DNA of 64,000 bases from Polaribacter glomeratus (GCF_002954665.1 NZ_MSCM01000001.1:1179714-1243713), one strand, 5' to 3'. Positions 9,509 through 18,763 are shown, counted from the stretch's first letter. The notes: generated from the sequence alone by a model not told the origin. Program-made: numbers and translations.

Positions 9509-9925
9509 ATGGTTGATATTCCAAAAAATAAAAAAATAATTCTTTTTGATGGTATTTGCAATTTGTGCAACAATTCTGTTTTAAAAGTGATAAAATATGA
9601 CAAAAAAAATACTTTTATGTTTGCTTCTTTACAATCTAAAAGCGGACAAGATATTATTAATTATCTAAAAATAGATATTACTAAAATTGACTCAATAATA
9701 ATATACGAACCTGGCGTAGCTTATGATATTAAATCTACAGCAGTTTTAAAAATTATGAATGATTTTGGAAGTTTTTGGTCGCTAACACAAATTTTCGAAA
9801 TAGTACCCGAAACAATTAGAAATTATTTTTACGATTATATTGCCAAAAACAGATACAAATGGTTTGGCAAAAAAGAAAGTTGTATGATTCCAACGCCTGA
9901 ATTGAAAATTAAATTTTTAAATTAA
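9509..9925 (+). CDS. Thiol-disulfide oxidoreductase DCC family protein (DUF393)
   Basis: A 138-residue protein with the family hallmark FDGICNLC near the N-terminus (D14, C17, C20), a thioredoxin-like CxxC preceded by the conserved aspartate and glycine. Downstream blocks 'FASLQSKSG' and 'NRYKWFGKKESCMIPTPELK' also fit DUF393. The 'R-Y-x-x-F-G' segment near the C-terminus is common in the family. Activity is unproven for most members. It is followed by two genes on the same strand with small gaps (14 nt, then 1 nt), so the three may be co-transcribed. Confidence 0.9.
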   Translation: MVDIPKNKKIILFDGICNLCNNSVLKVIKYDKKNTFMFASLQSKSGQDIINYLKIDITKIDSIIIYEPGVAYDIKSTAVLKIMNDFGSFWSLTQIFEIVPETIRNYFYDYIAKNRYKWFGKKESCMIPTPELKIKFLN

Positions 9926-9939
9926 AAACCCCATCCCCC

Positions 9940-10254
9940 ATGAGAAAATTTAAAATTAACACAGATTTTAAAATTAAATTGCCAATTATTATTTTATCAT
10001 TATTTATTTTTATTGGAATATTAAGTTATCAATTTAATTCCTCTAACTTTTATATTATATCAACAATCATTAGTTTTTTAACCATAATATTAGCTTTATT
10101 TTCTATTGTTGGTTTGTACAATGCGATACAAAAAATGAAAAAACCTTCTACTTTTAAAAGGGTTCTTTCTGTAATCGTATTAGCAATATTTGTTTGTACT
10201 ATTCTATATATAATTGTTGAAAATATTATGGAAGCAATTAATATTTTTATTTAA
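9940..10254 (+). CDS. Small integral membrane protein of unknown function
   Basis: A 104-residue protein with three predicted membrane segments (about 14-31, 37-61 and 77-101) separated by short loops and a basic 'KMKKPSTFKR' loop on the likely cytoplasmic side. I do not recognise a family. It sits 14 nt after the DCC gene and 1 nt before the HAD phosphatase start, which suggests an operon. Codon usage looks like its neighbours. The call as a real gene rests on position, tight spacing and sustained hydrophobic pattern. Confidence 0.65.
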   Translation: MRKFKINTDFKIKLPIIILSLFIFIGILSYQFNSSNFYIISTIISFLTIILALFSIVGLYNAIQKMKKPSTFKRVLSVIVLAIFVCTILYIIVENIMEAINIFI

Positions 10255-10255
10255 G

Positions 10256-10912
10256 ATGAACTTTCCAAAAGAAATAAAATGCGTAATATTTGATATGGAT
10301 GGAGTTATTATAGACTCTGAAGAAATTCATAAAAAAGCCTATTATGAAACGTTTACTTCTATTGGTGTAAATGTTTCTGATCATCTTTACAAAACACTTA
10401 CAGGTTCATCTACAATTAATGCTTTTCAAAGATTAGTTACACATTTTAACTTAGATTTAAAACCAGAAGAGTTAGTTCTTATTAAGAGAAAACGCTATGT
10501 AAATTTCTTTGAAAATGACCCTACTTTACATTTAGTAGACGGTGTTGAAGAACTTATAAAACATTGCTATAACAGAGGTTTTACCTTAATTTTAGCATCC
10601 TCATCTGCCATGGTTAATATTAATAGAGTTTTTAACCGATTTAATTTAAATCAATATTTTTCTGCAAAAATTAGTGGCGCAGATTTAATTGCTTCTAAAC
10701 CACATCCAGAAATTTTTGAAAAAGCTGCTGTTTTAGGAAATACACCTAAAAGAAATTGTGTTGTTATAGAAGATTCAGACAATGGAATAAAAGCGGCAAA
10801 TGATGCTGGTATTTTTGTTTTTGGTTACAGAAATAAAATGGCTGAAGATCAAACTTTAGAAAATGCTGATTTTATTATTGATGATCTTAGCCAATTAAAA
10901 AAATTGATTTAA
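10256..10912 (+). CDS. HAD family hydrolase (beta-phosphoglucomutase-like phosphatase)
   Basis: A 218-residue HAD protein. Motif I is IFDMDGVIIDSEE (nucleophile D13 and acid/base D15). Motif II is in 'LILASSSAM', the motif III lysine in 'ASKPHPEIF', and motif IV in 'CVVIEDSDNGIKAA'. An alpha-helical C1 cap sits between motifs I and II, as in beta-phosphoglucomutase and sugar-phosphate phosphatases such as YniC. An in-frame upstream ATG at 10214 would overlap the preceding gene by 41 bases and add a non-family peptide; the ATG at 10256, one base after the previous stop, is preferred. The substrate is not determined. Confidence 0.88.
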   Translation: MNFPKEIKCVIFDMDGVIIDSEEIHKKAYYETFTSIGVNVSDHLYKTLTGSSTINAFQRLVTHFNLDLKPEELVLIKRKRYVNFFENDPTLHLVDGVEELIKHCYNRGFTLILASSSAMVNINRVFNRFNLNQYFSAKISGADLIASKPHPEIFEKAAVLGNTPKRNCVVIEDSDNGIKAANDAGIFVFGYRNKMAEDQTLENADFIIDDLSQLKKLI

Positions 10913-11088
10913 AAATAAATAGTACCCAAATTAACTCCCTAATTAAAGAATAGTAAATATCGTATTTGTGCTAATTTTATTTTAGTTAACACTGAAATTT
11001 AATTGGTTGCAATTATTGTGATGTAATTTTTAAAACAACATCATATCAATATTAAAGCGCCAATCATTTAAAACAAACAGCTAACTAA

Positions 11089-11426
11089 ATGATAAAATTC
11101 TTCAGAAAAATTAGACGGAATCTACTTACAAAAAAACAATTTGCCAGTAAAGCAAGTAAAACTAGTGCTTATTTTAAATATGCTATCTTATAAATTATAC
11201 TGGTAGTTTTTTGAATTTTTATTGCGTTACAATTAAATAATTGAAATGAAAATAAGAATAAAAATGATTTGGACTCAAAATACTTAGCCGAAATGAGATT
11301 CAAGGCGATCTATTTATGCTAGATAATATAACTAGACGCTTAAAAATAAACACAGAAGAACATGAAGCAGCCTTTCTAATAAAAAAAGGTAAATTAGCTA
11401 ATTATCATATGAATCGTGTCTTATAA
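11089..11426 (+). pseudogene. Decayed DUF6090 family membrane protein gene
   Basis: The ATG at 11089 opens MIKFFRKIRRNLL, which matches the start of the DUF6090 gene at 48968 (MIKFFQKIRRRLLKESKF). The frame reaches FKYAIL and stops at 11191-11193. Reading past that stop, the same frame gives IILVV, a stop, IFIALQLNN, a stop, NENKNKNDLDSKYLAEM. This is the DUF6090 transmembrane helix and following segment, with TGA where the paralogue has Gly and Trp codons. A +1 shift then restores IQGDLFMLDNITRRLKINT and on to the stop at 11424-11426. At least three stops and one frameshift make it a clear relic; most of the C-terminal part is gone. Confidence 0.8.
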
Positions 11427-11474
11427 ATTTACTCCTAAATGAAAACAAGTTATAATCGTATTAAATATAAAATT

Positions 11475-13130
11475 ATGAAAAAAATAGTACTATCATTTCT
11501 TCTCTTATCTTTTTCGATCTGTTCATTTAGTCAATTTACACAAAGTGCAGCTATTGACAGTATTTTTGTAGAATGGAATAAAGCAGATACGCCAGGTTGT
11601 GCATTAGGTATTATAAAAAATAACGAACTAATCTATACCAAAGGTTATGGTTTAGCCAATATGGAATATGATATTCCAAATTCAGCTTCTTCTGTATTTA
11701 GAATTGGGTCTACCTCCAAACAGTTTACCGCTGCATGTATTATTCTTCTTGCAGAAAAAGGAAAACTAAGTTTAGATGATAATTTAAAAAGTCTTTTTTC
11801 TGATTTTCCAGCATACGCAGAAAAGATTACCATCAAACATTTATTAAATCACACAAGCGGAATTAGAGATTATTTACAAATAAGTTATTTGAAAGGAATG
11901 GGTGGTGATGATTTTTATACAGATGATCATGTAATGCAGTGGCTAATAAACCAATCTGATTTAAACTTTGCGCCTGGAGAAGAATATTTATATAGCAATT
12001 CGGGGTATTGGCTTTTAGGTCAAATTGTAAAAAAAGTTGCAGGAATAAACATGGCCGATTTTGCAAAAAAAGAACTATTCGAGCCCTTAAAAATGATGGA
12101 TACACATTTTCATAATGACCATACAAAAATAGTCAAAAACAGAGCCTCTGGATACGTACCTGATACTAATGACGGTTATAAAATTAGCATGACTACTTTA
12201 GATATGATTGGAGATGGTGGAATTTTTACAACTATTAATGACATCAAAAAATGGGATGATTCTTTTTATAAATCCGATGTCTTAAGTGAAAATTTTTGGA
12301 CACTAATGACACAGCAAGGTATTTTAAATAACGGAGAAGTTATAGAATATGCCGCTGGTTTAATTATTGAAAAATATAAAGGATTAAAAACGATAAGACA
12401 TGGTGGAGCTTTTGTTGGCTTTAGAGCAGAAATAGTGCGTTTTCCAGATCAAAAATTATCAATTGCAATATTTGCAAATAGAGGTGATGCCAATCCTTCA
12501 GATATGGCAGACCAAGTTGCTGATATTCTATTAAAAGATAAATTTTTAAAAGAAGTGGTTACTAAAGAGAAAAAAATAGAAATTGAGATTCCGAAAGTAG
12601 AATTTACCCTAAACCAAATAGTAGGTAATTATGAAATTGAACCTGGTTATGTTGCTACCTTAACTATTAAAAATGACTCCTTAAATGTAATTCAAAACTG
12701 GAATACATCAACCTATAATATTGTAAAAATAGCTACTAATCGCTTTAAAATACTTGGATCAAAAAATTTAATTTTTACTTTTTTAAACTTAAAAGATGGT
12801 TTTACACAAACAATGAAAGTGTTACAGGGTGATACAGAAACAATAGCGAAAAGAAAAAAAGAAATCGACATTTCTGCAATTAACCTAAAAAATTACATAG
12901 GAAGTTATTTTAGTAAAGAACTAAATGTAACCTATAATTTTGAACTAGAAAACGAAATTCTAAGCATTAGAATAGAAGACAAAACATCAACTATAAAATG
13001 CATAATTAGTGATTTAGATCAATTTTCAACGCAACTAGGTTTACTGCGATTTTACAGTAAAAAAGGACTTATTTCTGGTTTCGAACTGGATTCTGGTAGA
13101 GTTAAAAACTTAAAGTTTCAGAAAAAATAG
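11475..13130 (+). CDS. Exported serine hydrolase, class C beta-lactamase family
   Basis: A 551-residue protein with a signal peptide (MKKIVLSFLLLSFSICSFSQ). An in-frame ATG at 11439 would put 12 polar residues in front of it, so 11475 is chosen. The beta-lactamase domain has the SxxK motif S79-T-S-K82, the Y173-S-N175 motif, and a later HGGAFVGF block replacing KTG, as in class C-like esterases and peptidases. After about residue 380 comes a strand-rich C-terminal domain (QIVGNYEIEPGY...), like the DUF3471-type tail of Bacteroidota members. Likely periplasmic. It may cleave D-Ala peptides or esters; true beta-lactamase activity is doubtful. It begins just after a DUF6090 relic. Confidence 0.88.
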   Translation: MKKIVLSFLLLSFSICSFSQFTQSAAIDSIFVEWNKADTPGCALGIIKNNELIYTKGYGLANMEYDIPNSASSVFRIGSTSKQFTAACIILLAEKGKLSLDDNLKSLFSDFPAYAEKITIKHLLNHTSGIRDYLQISYLKGMGGDDFYTDDHVMQWLINQSDLNFAPGEEYLYSNSGYWLLGQIVKKVAGINMADFAKKELFEPLKMMDTHFHNDHTKIVKNRASGYVPDTNDGYKISMTTLDMIGDGGIFTTINDIKKWDDSFYKSDVLSENFWTLMTQQGILNNGEVIEYAAGLIIEKYKGLKTIRHGGAFVGFRAEIVRFPDQKLSIAIFANRGDANPSDMADQVADILLKDKFLKEVVTKEKKIEIEIPKVEFTLNQIVGNYEIEPGYVATLTIKNDSLNVIQNWNTSTYNIVKIATNRFKILGSKNLIFTFLNLKDGFTQTMKVLQGDTETIAKRKKEIDISAINLKNYIGSYFSKELNVTYNFELENEILSIRIEDKTSTIKCIISDLDQFSTQLGLLRFYSKKGLISGFELDSGRVKNLKFQKK

Positions 13131-13164
13131 TACTAATCGTATCAAAAAATATGATTTCTGTTTT

Positions 13165-14421
13165 TTATACTAGCTGATTTTCATGGTCATTTATTGTAAT
13201 CGACTTTGTTTCCCATTTATCAATTACAGCGGTTGCTAAAGAGTTTCCTAAAACATTTGTAGTACTTCTTGCCATATCACAAAAATGGTCAATTGGTAAT
13301 ATTAAGGCAATTCCTCCTGGCGGAATGCCAAACATTGAGCAGGTTGCCACAATAACAATTAAGGATGCTCTTGGAACACCTACAACACCTTTACTTGTTA
13401 GCATTAAAACTAATAACATCGTAATTTGTTCTCCTAAAGTCATTTCTATTCCATACACTTGCGCTATAAATACACTTGCAAATGTCATATACATCATGCT
13501 CCCGTCTAAATTAAATGAATATCCTAAAGGTAGCGTGAAAGAAACTATTTTGTTTTGACAACCAAATCGTTCGAGTTCTTCTACCAATTTTGGAAAAACA
13601 GCTTCTGAACTTGTGGTTGAAAACGCAATTAACAACGGACTTTTAATTCTTCTTAGCAATAAAAACAGCTTTTTTCCTAAAAATAAATATCCAACGCCTA
13701 ATAATATGATCCATAATAGAACGATACCAATTGTAAAATCTATTAAATAATGTGCGTATAAACTAAAAATTCCAAATCCATATTTAGCCACAGCAGCCGA
13801 TACAGAACCAAATACTCCCAAAGGTGCAACCCACATAATGTAGGTAACCATTTTTAAAATAACATGAGATAAAGTATCTAATGCTTCAATAATTGATTTT
13901 CCTTGCTTACCAAGAGAAGCCAATGCGATTCCGAAAATAATGGAGAAAATTACAATTTGTAAAATTTCATTATTCGCCAATGCTTCAAAAATACTTTTAG
14001 GAACTAGGTGTTTTATAAATTCTTCTAATGAAAACCCCTGTGTTTTATCTAACAATTCAGAAGCGCCATCTAGCTCTTTTAAAGAAATAGAAGTGTTTTT
14101 TCCTGGTTTTAAAACATTTACTAAAACAAGTCCTAAAGAAAGAGAAACTAAAGAGGCAGTTATAAACCAAGCCATCGCTTTTGCTCCTATTCTACCAACC
14201 ATTTTTAAATCACCCATTTTAGCAATTCCGACAACTAATGTTGAAAAAACTAATGGAGCAATTATCATTTGAACCATTCTAATAAAAATAGTTCCTAATA
14301 ATTTTATGTTTTTAGAAAATTCTGCTTGATAAGAAAAAAATGAATAATGTACTACAGCACCCGCTACAATTCCTAGTATCAACGATAGGATAATAGCAAC
14401 AAAAAGTTTGTTGTTTTTCAC
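13165..14421 (-). CDS. Dicarboxylate/amino acid:cation symporter (DAACS family)
   Basis: A 418-residue inner-membrane protein of the GltP/GltPh fold with eight TMs and two re-entrant hairpins. The serine-rich HP1 tip appears as 'LIAFSTTSSEAVFPKL'. The TM7 motif is NLDGS (family NMDGT) and the HP2 region reads 'LTSKGVVGVPRASLIVI', with the conserved VPR. The final TM8 contains 'DHFCDMARSTTNVLGN', where D and the R-to-substrate position occur. It imports glutamate, aspartate or C4-dicarboxylates with Na+ or H+. It is convergent with the gene at 11475 and lies downstream of the sulfurtransferase. Confidence 0.93.
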   Translation of the reverse strand: MKNNKLFVAIILSLILGIVAGAVVHYSFFSYQAEFSKNIKLLGTIFIRMVQMIIAPLVFSTLVVGIAKMGDLKMVGRIGAKAMAWFITASLVSLSLGLVLVNVLKPGKNTSISLKELDGASELLDKTQGFSLEEFIKHLVPKSIFEALANNEILQIVIFSIIFGIALASLGKQGKSIIEALDTLSHVILKMVTYIMWVAPLGVFGSVSAAVAKYGFGIFSLYAHYLIDFTIGIVLLWIILLGVGYLFLGKKLFLLLRRIKSPLLIAFSTTSSEAVFPKLVEELERFGCQNKIVSFTLPLGYSFNLDGSMMYMTFASVFIAQVYGIEMTLGEQITMLLVLMLTSKGVVGVPRASLIVIVATCSMFGIPPGGIALILPIDHFCDMARSTTNVLGNSLATAVIDKWETKSITINDHENQLV

Positions 14422-14497
14422 TTAATAGTAATGATTTAGATATAAAAAATAATCTTCGAATATATAATTTAAAAACCAATATTTATATTTTGTTTCA

Positions 14498-15346
14498 TTA
14501 ATTATTTTCTATAGGTAAACCGTCTGTAATTCCCCATTCTGTCCATGATCCGTCATAAACTGAGTGGTTTTTAATGCCTGCTATTTCTGCTCCTAAAGCT
14601 AAAACGGAAGCGGTAATTCCGGATCCACAAGAAAAAATGAAGTCTTTATTTTTTGGATTGATTTTATTAAAGACGGCTCTTAAATCTTCTTCTGATTTCA
14701 TCAAGTTGTTCTCCACAATTTCGGAATACGGTAAACTAACAGAATTAGGAATTCGCCCTCCTTTTACATCATTTCTAGGCTCTGGTTCTGTTGCTAAAAA
14801 ACGCCCTTTTGAGCGCGCATCAGCAATTAAAAAGGAATCACTTTTAATAAATGAAAGTACATCGGCAGTACATTTTATTTTTTCTGATTGATAGGTTGCT
14901 ATAAAATTTCCTTTTTTAGGCGAATGGTTTATAGGTTTTTCTGTAGGATAATTTTTAGAATTCCAAGCAGGAAGTCCGCCATCTAAAACAGCAATATTTG
15001 TAAAACCCATCAATTGAAACATCCACCAAACTCTTGGTGAAGAATAAATTCCTAAATCATCATACACAACAATACAACTATCTTGGTTAATTCCTAGTTG
15101 TTGTGCTTTAACTTCAAAGGTTTTTGCTGATAAAACGGTGTTTGGAAAAGGTGCATTTTCATCCGAAAATGTTTTTTGAATATCAAAAAAGAAAGCGCCT
15201 TTTATTTGTTGTTTTTCATCCGAAGAAACCTCCTTTTTAGCGGTTACTTTAAGAATCGTAGCATCAAAAATAATAAGCTTTTGGTTGTCTAAATTTTTAA
15301 ACAACCAATCAACAGAAACTACCGATTTATCGATTTTTAAAACCAT
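14498..15346 (-). CDS. Sulfurtransferase, two-rhodanese-domain (SseA/3-mercaptopyruvate type)
   Basis: A 282-residue protein with tandem rhodanese domains. The N-terminal domain (about 10-135) is inactive, carrying D96 in 'CIVVYDDLGIYSSPRVWWM' where an active domain would have Cys. The C-terminal domain has the active loop C240-G-S-G-I-T, the CGSGVT-like form of 3-mercaptopyruvate sulfurtransferases. The CRK-type thiosulfate loop is absent, so mercaptopyruvate is the likelier donor. The start codon abuts the stop codon of the upstream symporter gene with no gap, so the two are probably co-transcribed. Confidence 0.9.
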   Translation of the reverse strand: MVLKIDKSVVSVDWLFKNLDNQKLIIFDATILKVTAKKEVSSDEKQQIKGAFFFDIQKTFSDENAPFPNTVLSAKTFEVKAQQLGINQDSCIVVYDDLGIYSSPRVWWMFQLMGFTNIAVLDGGLPAWNSKNYPTEKPINHSPKKGNFIATYQSEKIKCTADVLSFIKSDSFLIADARSKGRFLATEPEPRNDVKGGRIPNSVSLPYSEIVENNLMKSEEDLRAVFNKINPKNKDFIFSCGSGITASVLALGAEIAGIKNHSVYDGSWTEWGITDGLPIENN

Positions 15347-16675
15347 TTATTTTACTTCGTCATAATTATCATCCCAGTTTTTAGGCTTTGGATTGTCATG
15401 TAATTTACCAACAGATTTTGCTACCAAAGCAGCAACTGTTGCATCTCCTGTAACATTAATTACGGTTCTACACATATCTAAAGGTCTATCAACAGCAAAA
15501 ATTAAAGCCAAACCAATTGCTAACTTATCCGCAGGAAACCCTATGGATTCTAATACAATTACCAACATTACCATGCCGGCACCAGGAACGGCTGCAGAAC
15601 CAATTGATGCTAATAATGCCGTTAAAACGATTGTTAATTGATCTGCAAATGTTAAATCGAAATTTAAAGCTTGCGCTATAAAAACAGCTGCAACGGCCTG
15701 GTAAAGAGAGGTTCCGTCCATATTAATAGTTGCTCCAACTGGCAACACAAAACTAGAAACTTCTTTATCTACACCAATATGCTCTTCAACTCTTTCCATA
15801 GTTACAGGCAAAGTTGCTGCACTTGAACTCGTAGAAAAGGCCAATAATTGCGCTGGACTTAATTGTTTTAAAAACCAAAGCGGGTTCTTTTTTGTAAAAA
15901 TGCTTATCAAAACCATATAGAAAGTAACCATGATTAATAATCCTGCAACTACAGTTAATGCATATTTTAATAATGCTAATAATAAATCTGGATCATCTGA
16001 AGAGACCACCACATTTGATAACAATGCAAAAACGGCATAAGGAGCAGAAAGCATAATTAAATCGACCATTTTTAAAACTACCTCGTTTAAAGAATCAAAG
16101 AAATCTTTTAAAGGTTTCGATCTTTTTTCGCCAATTAACAACATAGAAATTCCTAAGAAAATAGTAAAAAATATTACTTGTAACATAGACGTATTATCGC
16201 TCATAGCCTGCAACGCATTGTCTGGAACCATATCTTCTAAAAACTGTAAAGGTCCTGTATTTTTTTGATTAGAAGCTTCTTGTAATTTAGATTGTACACC
16301 ACCACTATTTGCATAGGTTTCTGTAAGTTTATTAATTGTTTCTTCGGATATTCCGTCTCCAGGTTTTACAATATTTACCAATAACAGGCCAATTGTAATG
16401 GCAATTACGGTAGTTCCTATATAAATAGAAATTGTTCTTAAACCTATATTTTTAAATTTAGAAATATCTTTTAAATCTGATATTCCTTTTACTAAAGAAG
16501 CTATAATTAAAGGAACCGCAATTAATTTTAATAGTTTTACGAAAATATTTCCAAAAGGATTAATCCAGTTAGAAACAAATACAGCACCACCATCTACACT
16601 TATCATTCCTAATCCAAAAAGGATTCCGGTTACCATTCCTATTAAAATTTTCCAATGTAATGCCATATTTTTCAT
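15347..16675 (-). CDS. Dicarboxylate/amino acid:cation symporter (DAACS family)
   Basis: A 442-residue paralogue of the symporter at 13165 but clearly divergent. The HP1 tip is 'LLAFSTSSSAATLPVTMERV', the TM7 motif is the canonical NMDGT, HP2 has 'ASIGSAAVPGAGMVMLVIVL', and TM8 has 'DRPLDMCRTVINVTGDATVA', including the D and R that read substrate charge. These match Na+:glutamate/aspartate carriers better than the other copy. An extra TM3-TM4 loop (about 120-150) is rich in Asn and Gln. An alternative start three codons in (ATG at 16666) is possible. First gene of a pair with the sulfurtransferase. Confidence 0.93.
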   Translation of the reverse strand: MKNMALHWKILIGMVTGILFGLGMISVDGGAVFVSNWINPFGNIFVKLLKLIAVPLIIASLVKGISDLKDISKFKNIGLRTISIYIGTTVIAITIGLLLVNIVKPGDGISEETINKLTETYANSGGVQSKLQEASNQKNTGPLQFLEDMVPDNALQAMSDNTSMLQVIFFTIFLGISMLLIGEKRSKPLKDFFDSLNEVVLKMVDLIMLSAPYAVFALLSNVVVSSDDPDLLLALLKYALTVVAGLLIMVTFYMVLISIFTKKNPLWFLKQLSPAQLLAFSTSSSAATLPVTMERVEEHIGVDKEVSSFVLPVGATINMDGTSLYQAVAAVFIAQALNFDLTFADQLTIVLTALLASIGSAAVPGAGMVMLVIVLESIGFPADKLAIGLALIFAVDRPLDMCRTVINVTGDATVAALVAKSVGKLHDNPKPKNWDDNYDEVK

Positions 16676-16797
16676 GTAATCGATTTATATTGTAAATATT
16701 TTGAAAGGTAAAAAAAAAATTAAAATTGAGTGTGACTTTAGACATATATTGTGTCAAAAAAGTAGAAAACTTTTATATTAATTATTAAAAATTGAAA

Positions 16798-17436
16798 ATG
16801 GCAGGAATTTTAGACATATTAAATAGTGATTTAGGAAAATCAATCATATCAGGAGTAGCTGGTTCTACGGATACTGATGCAACTAAAACAAGTAGTGTTT
16901 TAACAATGGCTTTACCCGTTTTAATGAAAGCTATGGAAAGAAATGCTGCAACTCCCGAAGGTGCACAAAGTTTACAAAATGCCTTAGAAAATAAACATGA
17001 TGGAAGTATTTTAGATAATCTTGGTAGTTTATTTGGCGGAGGCGTTGATGAATCTGTAAAACAAGATGGTGCAGGAATTTTAAGCCATATTTTAGGAAAT
17101 AAACAAAAAGGAGTTGAACAAATAATTGGTCAAAAATCTGGTTTAGATGCTGGTTCTGTTGCCAACATTTTAAAAGTTGCAGCACCTATATTAATGGGTG
17201 TTTTAGCAAAACAAAAAAAGGAACAAAATGTTACTAATTCTGGTGATTTAACAAGTCTTTTAGGTGGATTATTAGGTGGAAGTAGTAGTAAAAGCGAGCA
17301 AAATTTTCTAGAACAAATGTTAGACGCAGATGGTGACGGAAGTATTATTGATGATGTTGCAGGAATGTTTTTAGGAAGCGATAAAAAACAATCTGGTGGA
17401 ATTGGCGGAATGTTGGGTGGTCTTTTTGGAAAATAA
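16798..17436 (+). CDS. DUF937 domain-containing protein
   Basis: A 212-residue Gly/Ser-rich protein opening MAGILDILNSDLGKSIISGV, followed by helical repeats with 'TVLTMALPVLMKAMERNA'-type and 'AAPILMGVLAKQKKEQ' segments typical of DUF937. A calcium-loop-like sequence, DADGDGSIIDD, occurs near residues 178-188, followed by a Gly-rich tail (GGIGGMLGGLFGK). A TTG at 16792 is in frame, but the ATG at 16798 gives the family start. No signal peptide. Function is unknown. It ends about 40 bases before a bidirectional terminator shared with bshA. Confidence 0.85.
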   Translation: MAGILDILNSDLGKSIISGVAGSTDTDATKTSSVLTMALPVLMKAMERNAATPEGAQSLQNALENKHDGSILDNLGSLFGGGVDESVKQDGAGILSHILGNKQKGVEQIIGQKSGLDAGSVANILKVAAPILMGVLAKQKKEQNVTNSGDLTSLLGGLLGGSSSKSEQNFLEQMLDADGDGSIIDDVAGMFLGSDKKQSGGIGGMLGGLFGK

Positions 17437-17475
17437 AATTAAGAATAAAGTTGGATTAATGAAGTTAAAAGAAAT

Positions 17476-17510
17476 AAAAAAGCTCAAAATTAATAATTTT
17501 GAGCTTTTTT
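17476..17510. terminator. Bidirectional rho-independent terminator between DUF937 gene and bshA
   Basis: Arms AAAAAGCTCAAAAT (17477-17490) and ATTTTGAGCTTTTT (17496-17509) enclose a 5-base loop. A-rich and T-rich flanks let it serve the rightward DUF937 gene and the leftward bshA gene, whose stop codon it touches. Confidence 0.85.
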
Positions 17511-17511
17511 A

Positions 17512-18645
17512 TTATACTTTATTTTTATAACAAGATTTATAAATATCTTCATAAACTGGTAAGATATTTTTTATAGAAAACCGTTTAGTATGATCTTTAG
17601 CATTTTGCTTAAAACGTTCTAAAGTAACATCATCCTTTAAAATAGAAATTGCATTCTTAGCCATATCGGCTACATCACCCAAATTACTTAAATAACCAGT
17701 TTCTCCATGTATATTTACTTCTGGTAAACCACCTGTATTTGTTGATATAATTGCAGTTTTTGCAGCCATTGCTTCCAAAGCTGCTAAACCAAAACTTTCT
17801 GTTTGTGAGGGTAATAAAAACACATCTGAGTAGCATAAAATTTTAGCAATTTCTGTGCTATTTCCTAAAAAAAACACTTTGTCTTTTATTCCTAATTTTT
17901 TAGCTAAAACTTCTGCTTTTTCCCTTTCTGGTCCTTCGCCAATCATCAATAATTTAGAAGGAATTTCTTTTTGAACTTCATAAAAGATTTTAATTACATC
18001 TTCCACCCTTTTTACGGGTCTAAAGTTACTAATATGCGTTAAAATTCTTTCGTTTGGTTTTGCTAAAGCATCTCTTTTGCACTCTTGCTCTTCTGCTATA
18101 TTATATTTTTCTATATCAATAAAATTGTAAACAACTTTAATGTCTTTTTTAATATTAAAAAGTTGATTTGTAGTTTGCTTCAGATTATTAGAAACAGCCG
18201 TTACAACATCAGAATTATTAATACTAAACTCAACGGCAGTTTTATAGGTTGGATGGCTGCCTACAAGTGTAATATCCGTTCCATGTAGAGTAGTAACCAC
18301 TTTAATATGAATTCCTTTTTCTAGTAACATTTGTTTAGCCATAAAAGCTGCATAAGCATGCGGAATTGCATAATGAACATGTAAAACTTCTAGCTGATAT
18401 TTCTCAACAACTTCTACCATTTTACTAGATAATGCTAACTCATAAGGTTGGTATTGAAACAACGGATATTCTTCAATGATAACTCTGTGAAAATGTAATT
18501 TATGCGATAAAAAATCTAAACGAACTGGTTGATTATACGTAATAAAATGAACTTCATGACCATTATCAGCCAAAGCCATTCCTAATTCAGTCGCTACTAC
18601 TCCACTTCCACCAAAGGTGGGATAACAAACAATTCCGATCTTCAT
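17512..18645 (-). CDS. bshA: N-acetyl-alpha-D-glucosaminyl L-malate synthase BshA
   Basis: A 377-residue GT4 (GT-B fold) glycosyltransferase. The N-terminus MKIGIVCYPTFGGSGVVATE and the blocks 'HVHYAIPHAYAAFMAKQ' and 'VVTTLHGTDITLVGSHPTYK' are diagnostic of BshA. The C-terminal nucleotide-sugar domain has 'ISNFRPVKRVEDVI' and the E-x7-E region 'PSQTESFGLAALEAMA'. BshA joins UDP-GlcNAc and L-malate, the first step of bacillithiol synthesis, in the cytoplasm. The other bsh genes are not in the window. It stands alone, with a terminator directly after the stop. Confidence 0.93.
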   Translation of the reverse strand: MKIGIVCYPTFGGSGVVATELGMALADNGHEVHFITYNQPVRLDFLSHKLHFHRVIIEEYPLFQYQPYELALSSKMVEVVEKYQLEVLHVHYAIPHAYAAFMAKQMLLEKGIHIKVVTTLHGTDITLVGSHPTYKTAVEFSINNSDVVTAVSNNLKQTTNQLFNIKKDIKVVYNFIDIEKYNIAEEQECKRDALAKPNERILTHISNFRPVKRVEDVIKIFYEVQKEIPSKLLMIGEGPEREKAEVLAKKLGIKDKVFFLGNSTEIAKILCYSDVFLLPSQTESFGLAALEAMAAKTAIISTNTGGLPEVNIHGETGYLSNLGDVADMAKNAISILKDDVTLERFKQNAKDHTKRFSIKNILPVYEDIYKSCYKNKV

Positions 18646-18737
18646 ATTTTTATTGAAAGATTATTTTTTACACTTTATCTCTTAGTTGTAAAGATAAAGG
18701 TAATCTTACAGTTTCGTTGTAAAGAAATTCACAAAAA

Positions 18738-18763
18738 AAACCTACAATAAAAATTGCAGGTTT
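18738..18763 (-). terminator. Rho-independent terminator after the transketolase subunit gene
   Basis: Arms AAACCTACAAT (18738-18748) and ATTGCAGGTTT (18753-18763) pair fully on the minus-strand RNA, with one G-U pair and a 4-base loop. They are followed by eight T (complement of 18733-18740). It lies 30 bases after the stop of the gene at 18794. Confidence 0.8.

Noticed and set aside
13095..13130. Basic C-terminus of the beta-lactamase-like protein, considered as a type IX secretion signal
   Set aside because: The last domain resembles the usual DUF3471-like tail and lacks the conserved blocks of type A sorting domains.
13940..14272. A 110-codon frame opposite the first symporter gene
   Set aside because: It is a mirror of the hydrophobic codons of the symporter on the other strand, which has full family motifs.
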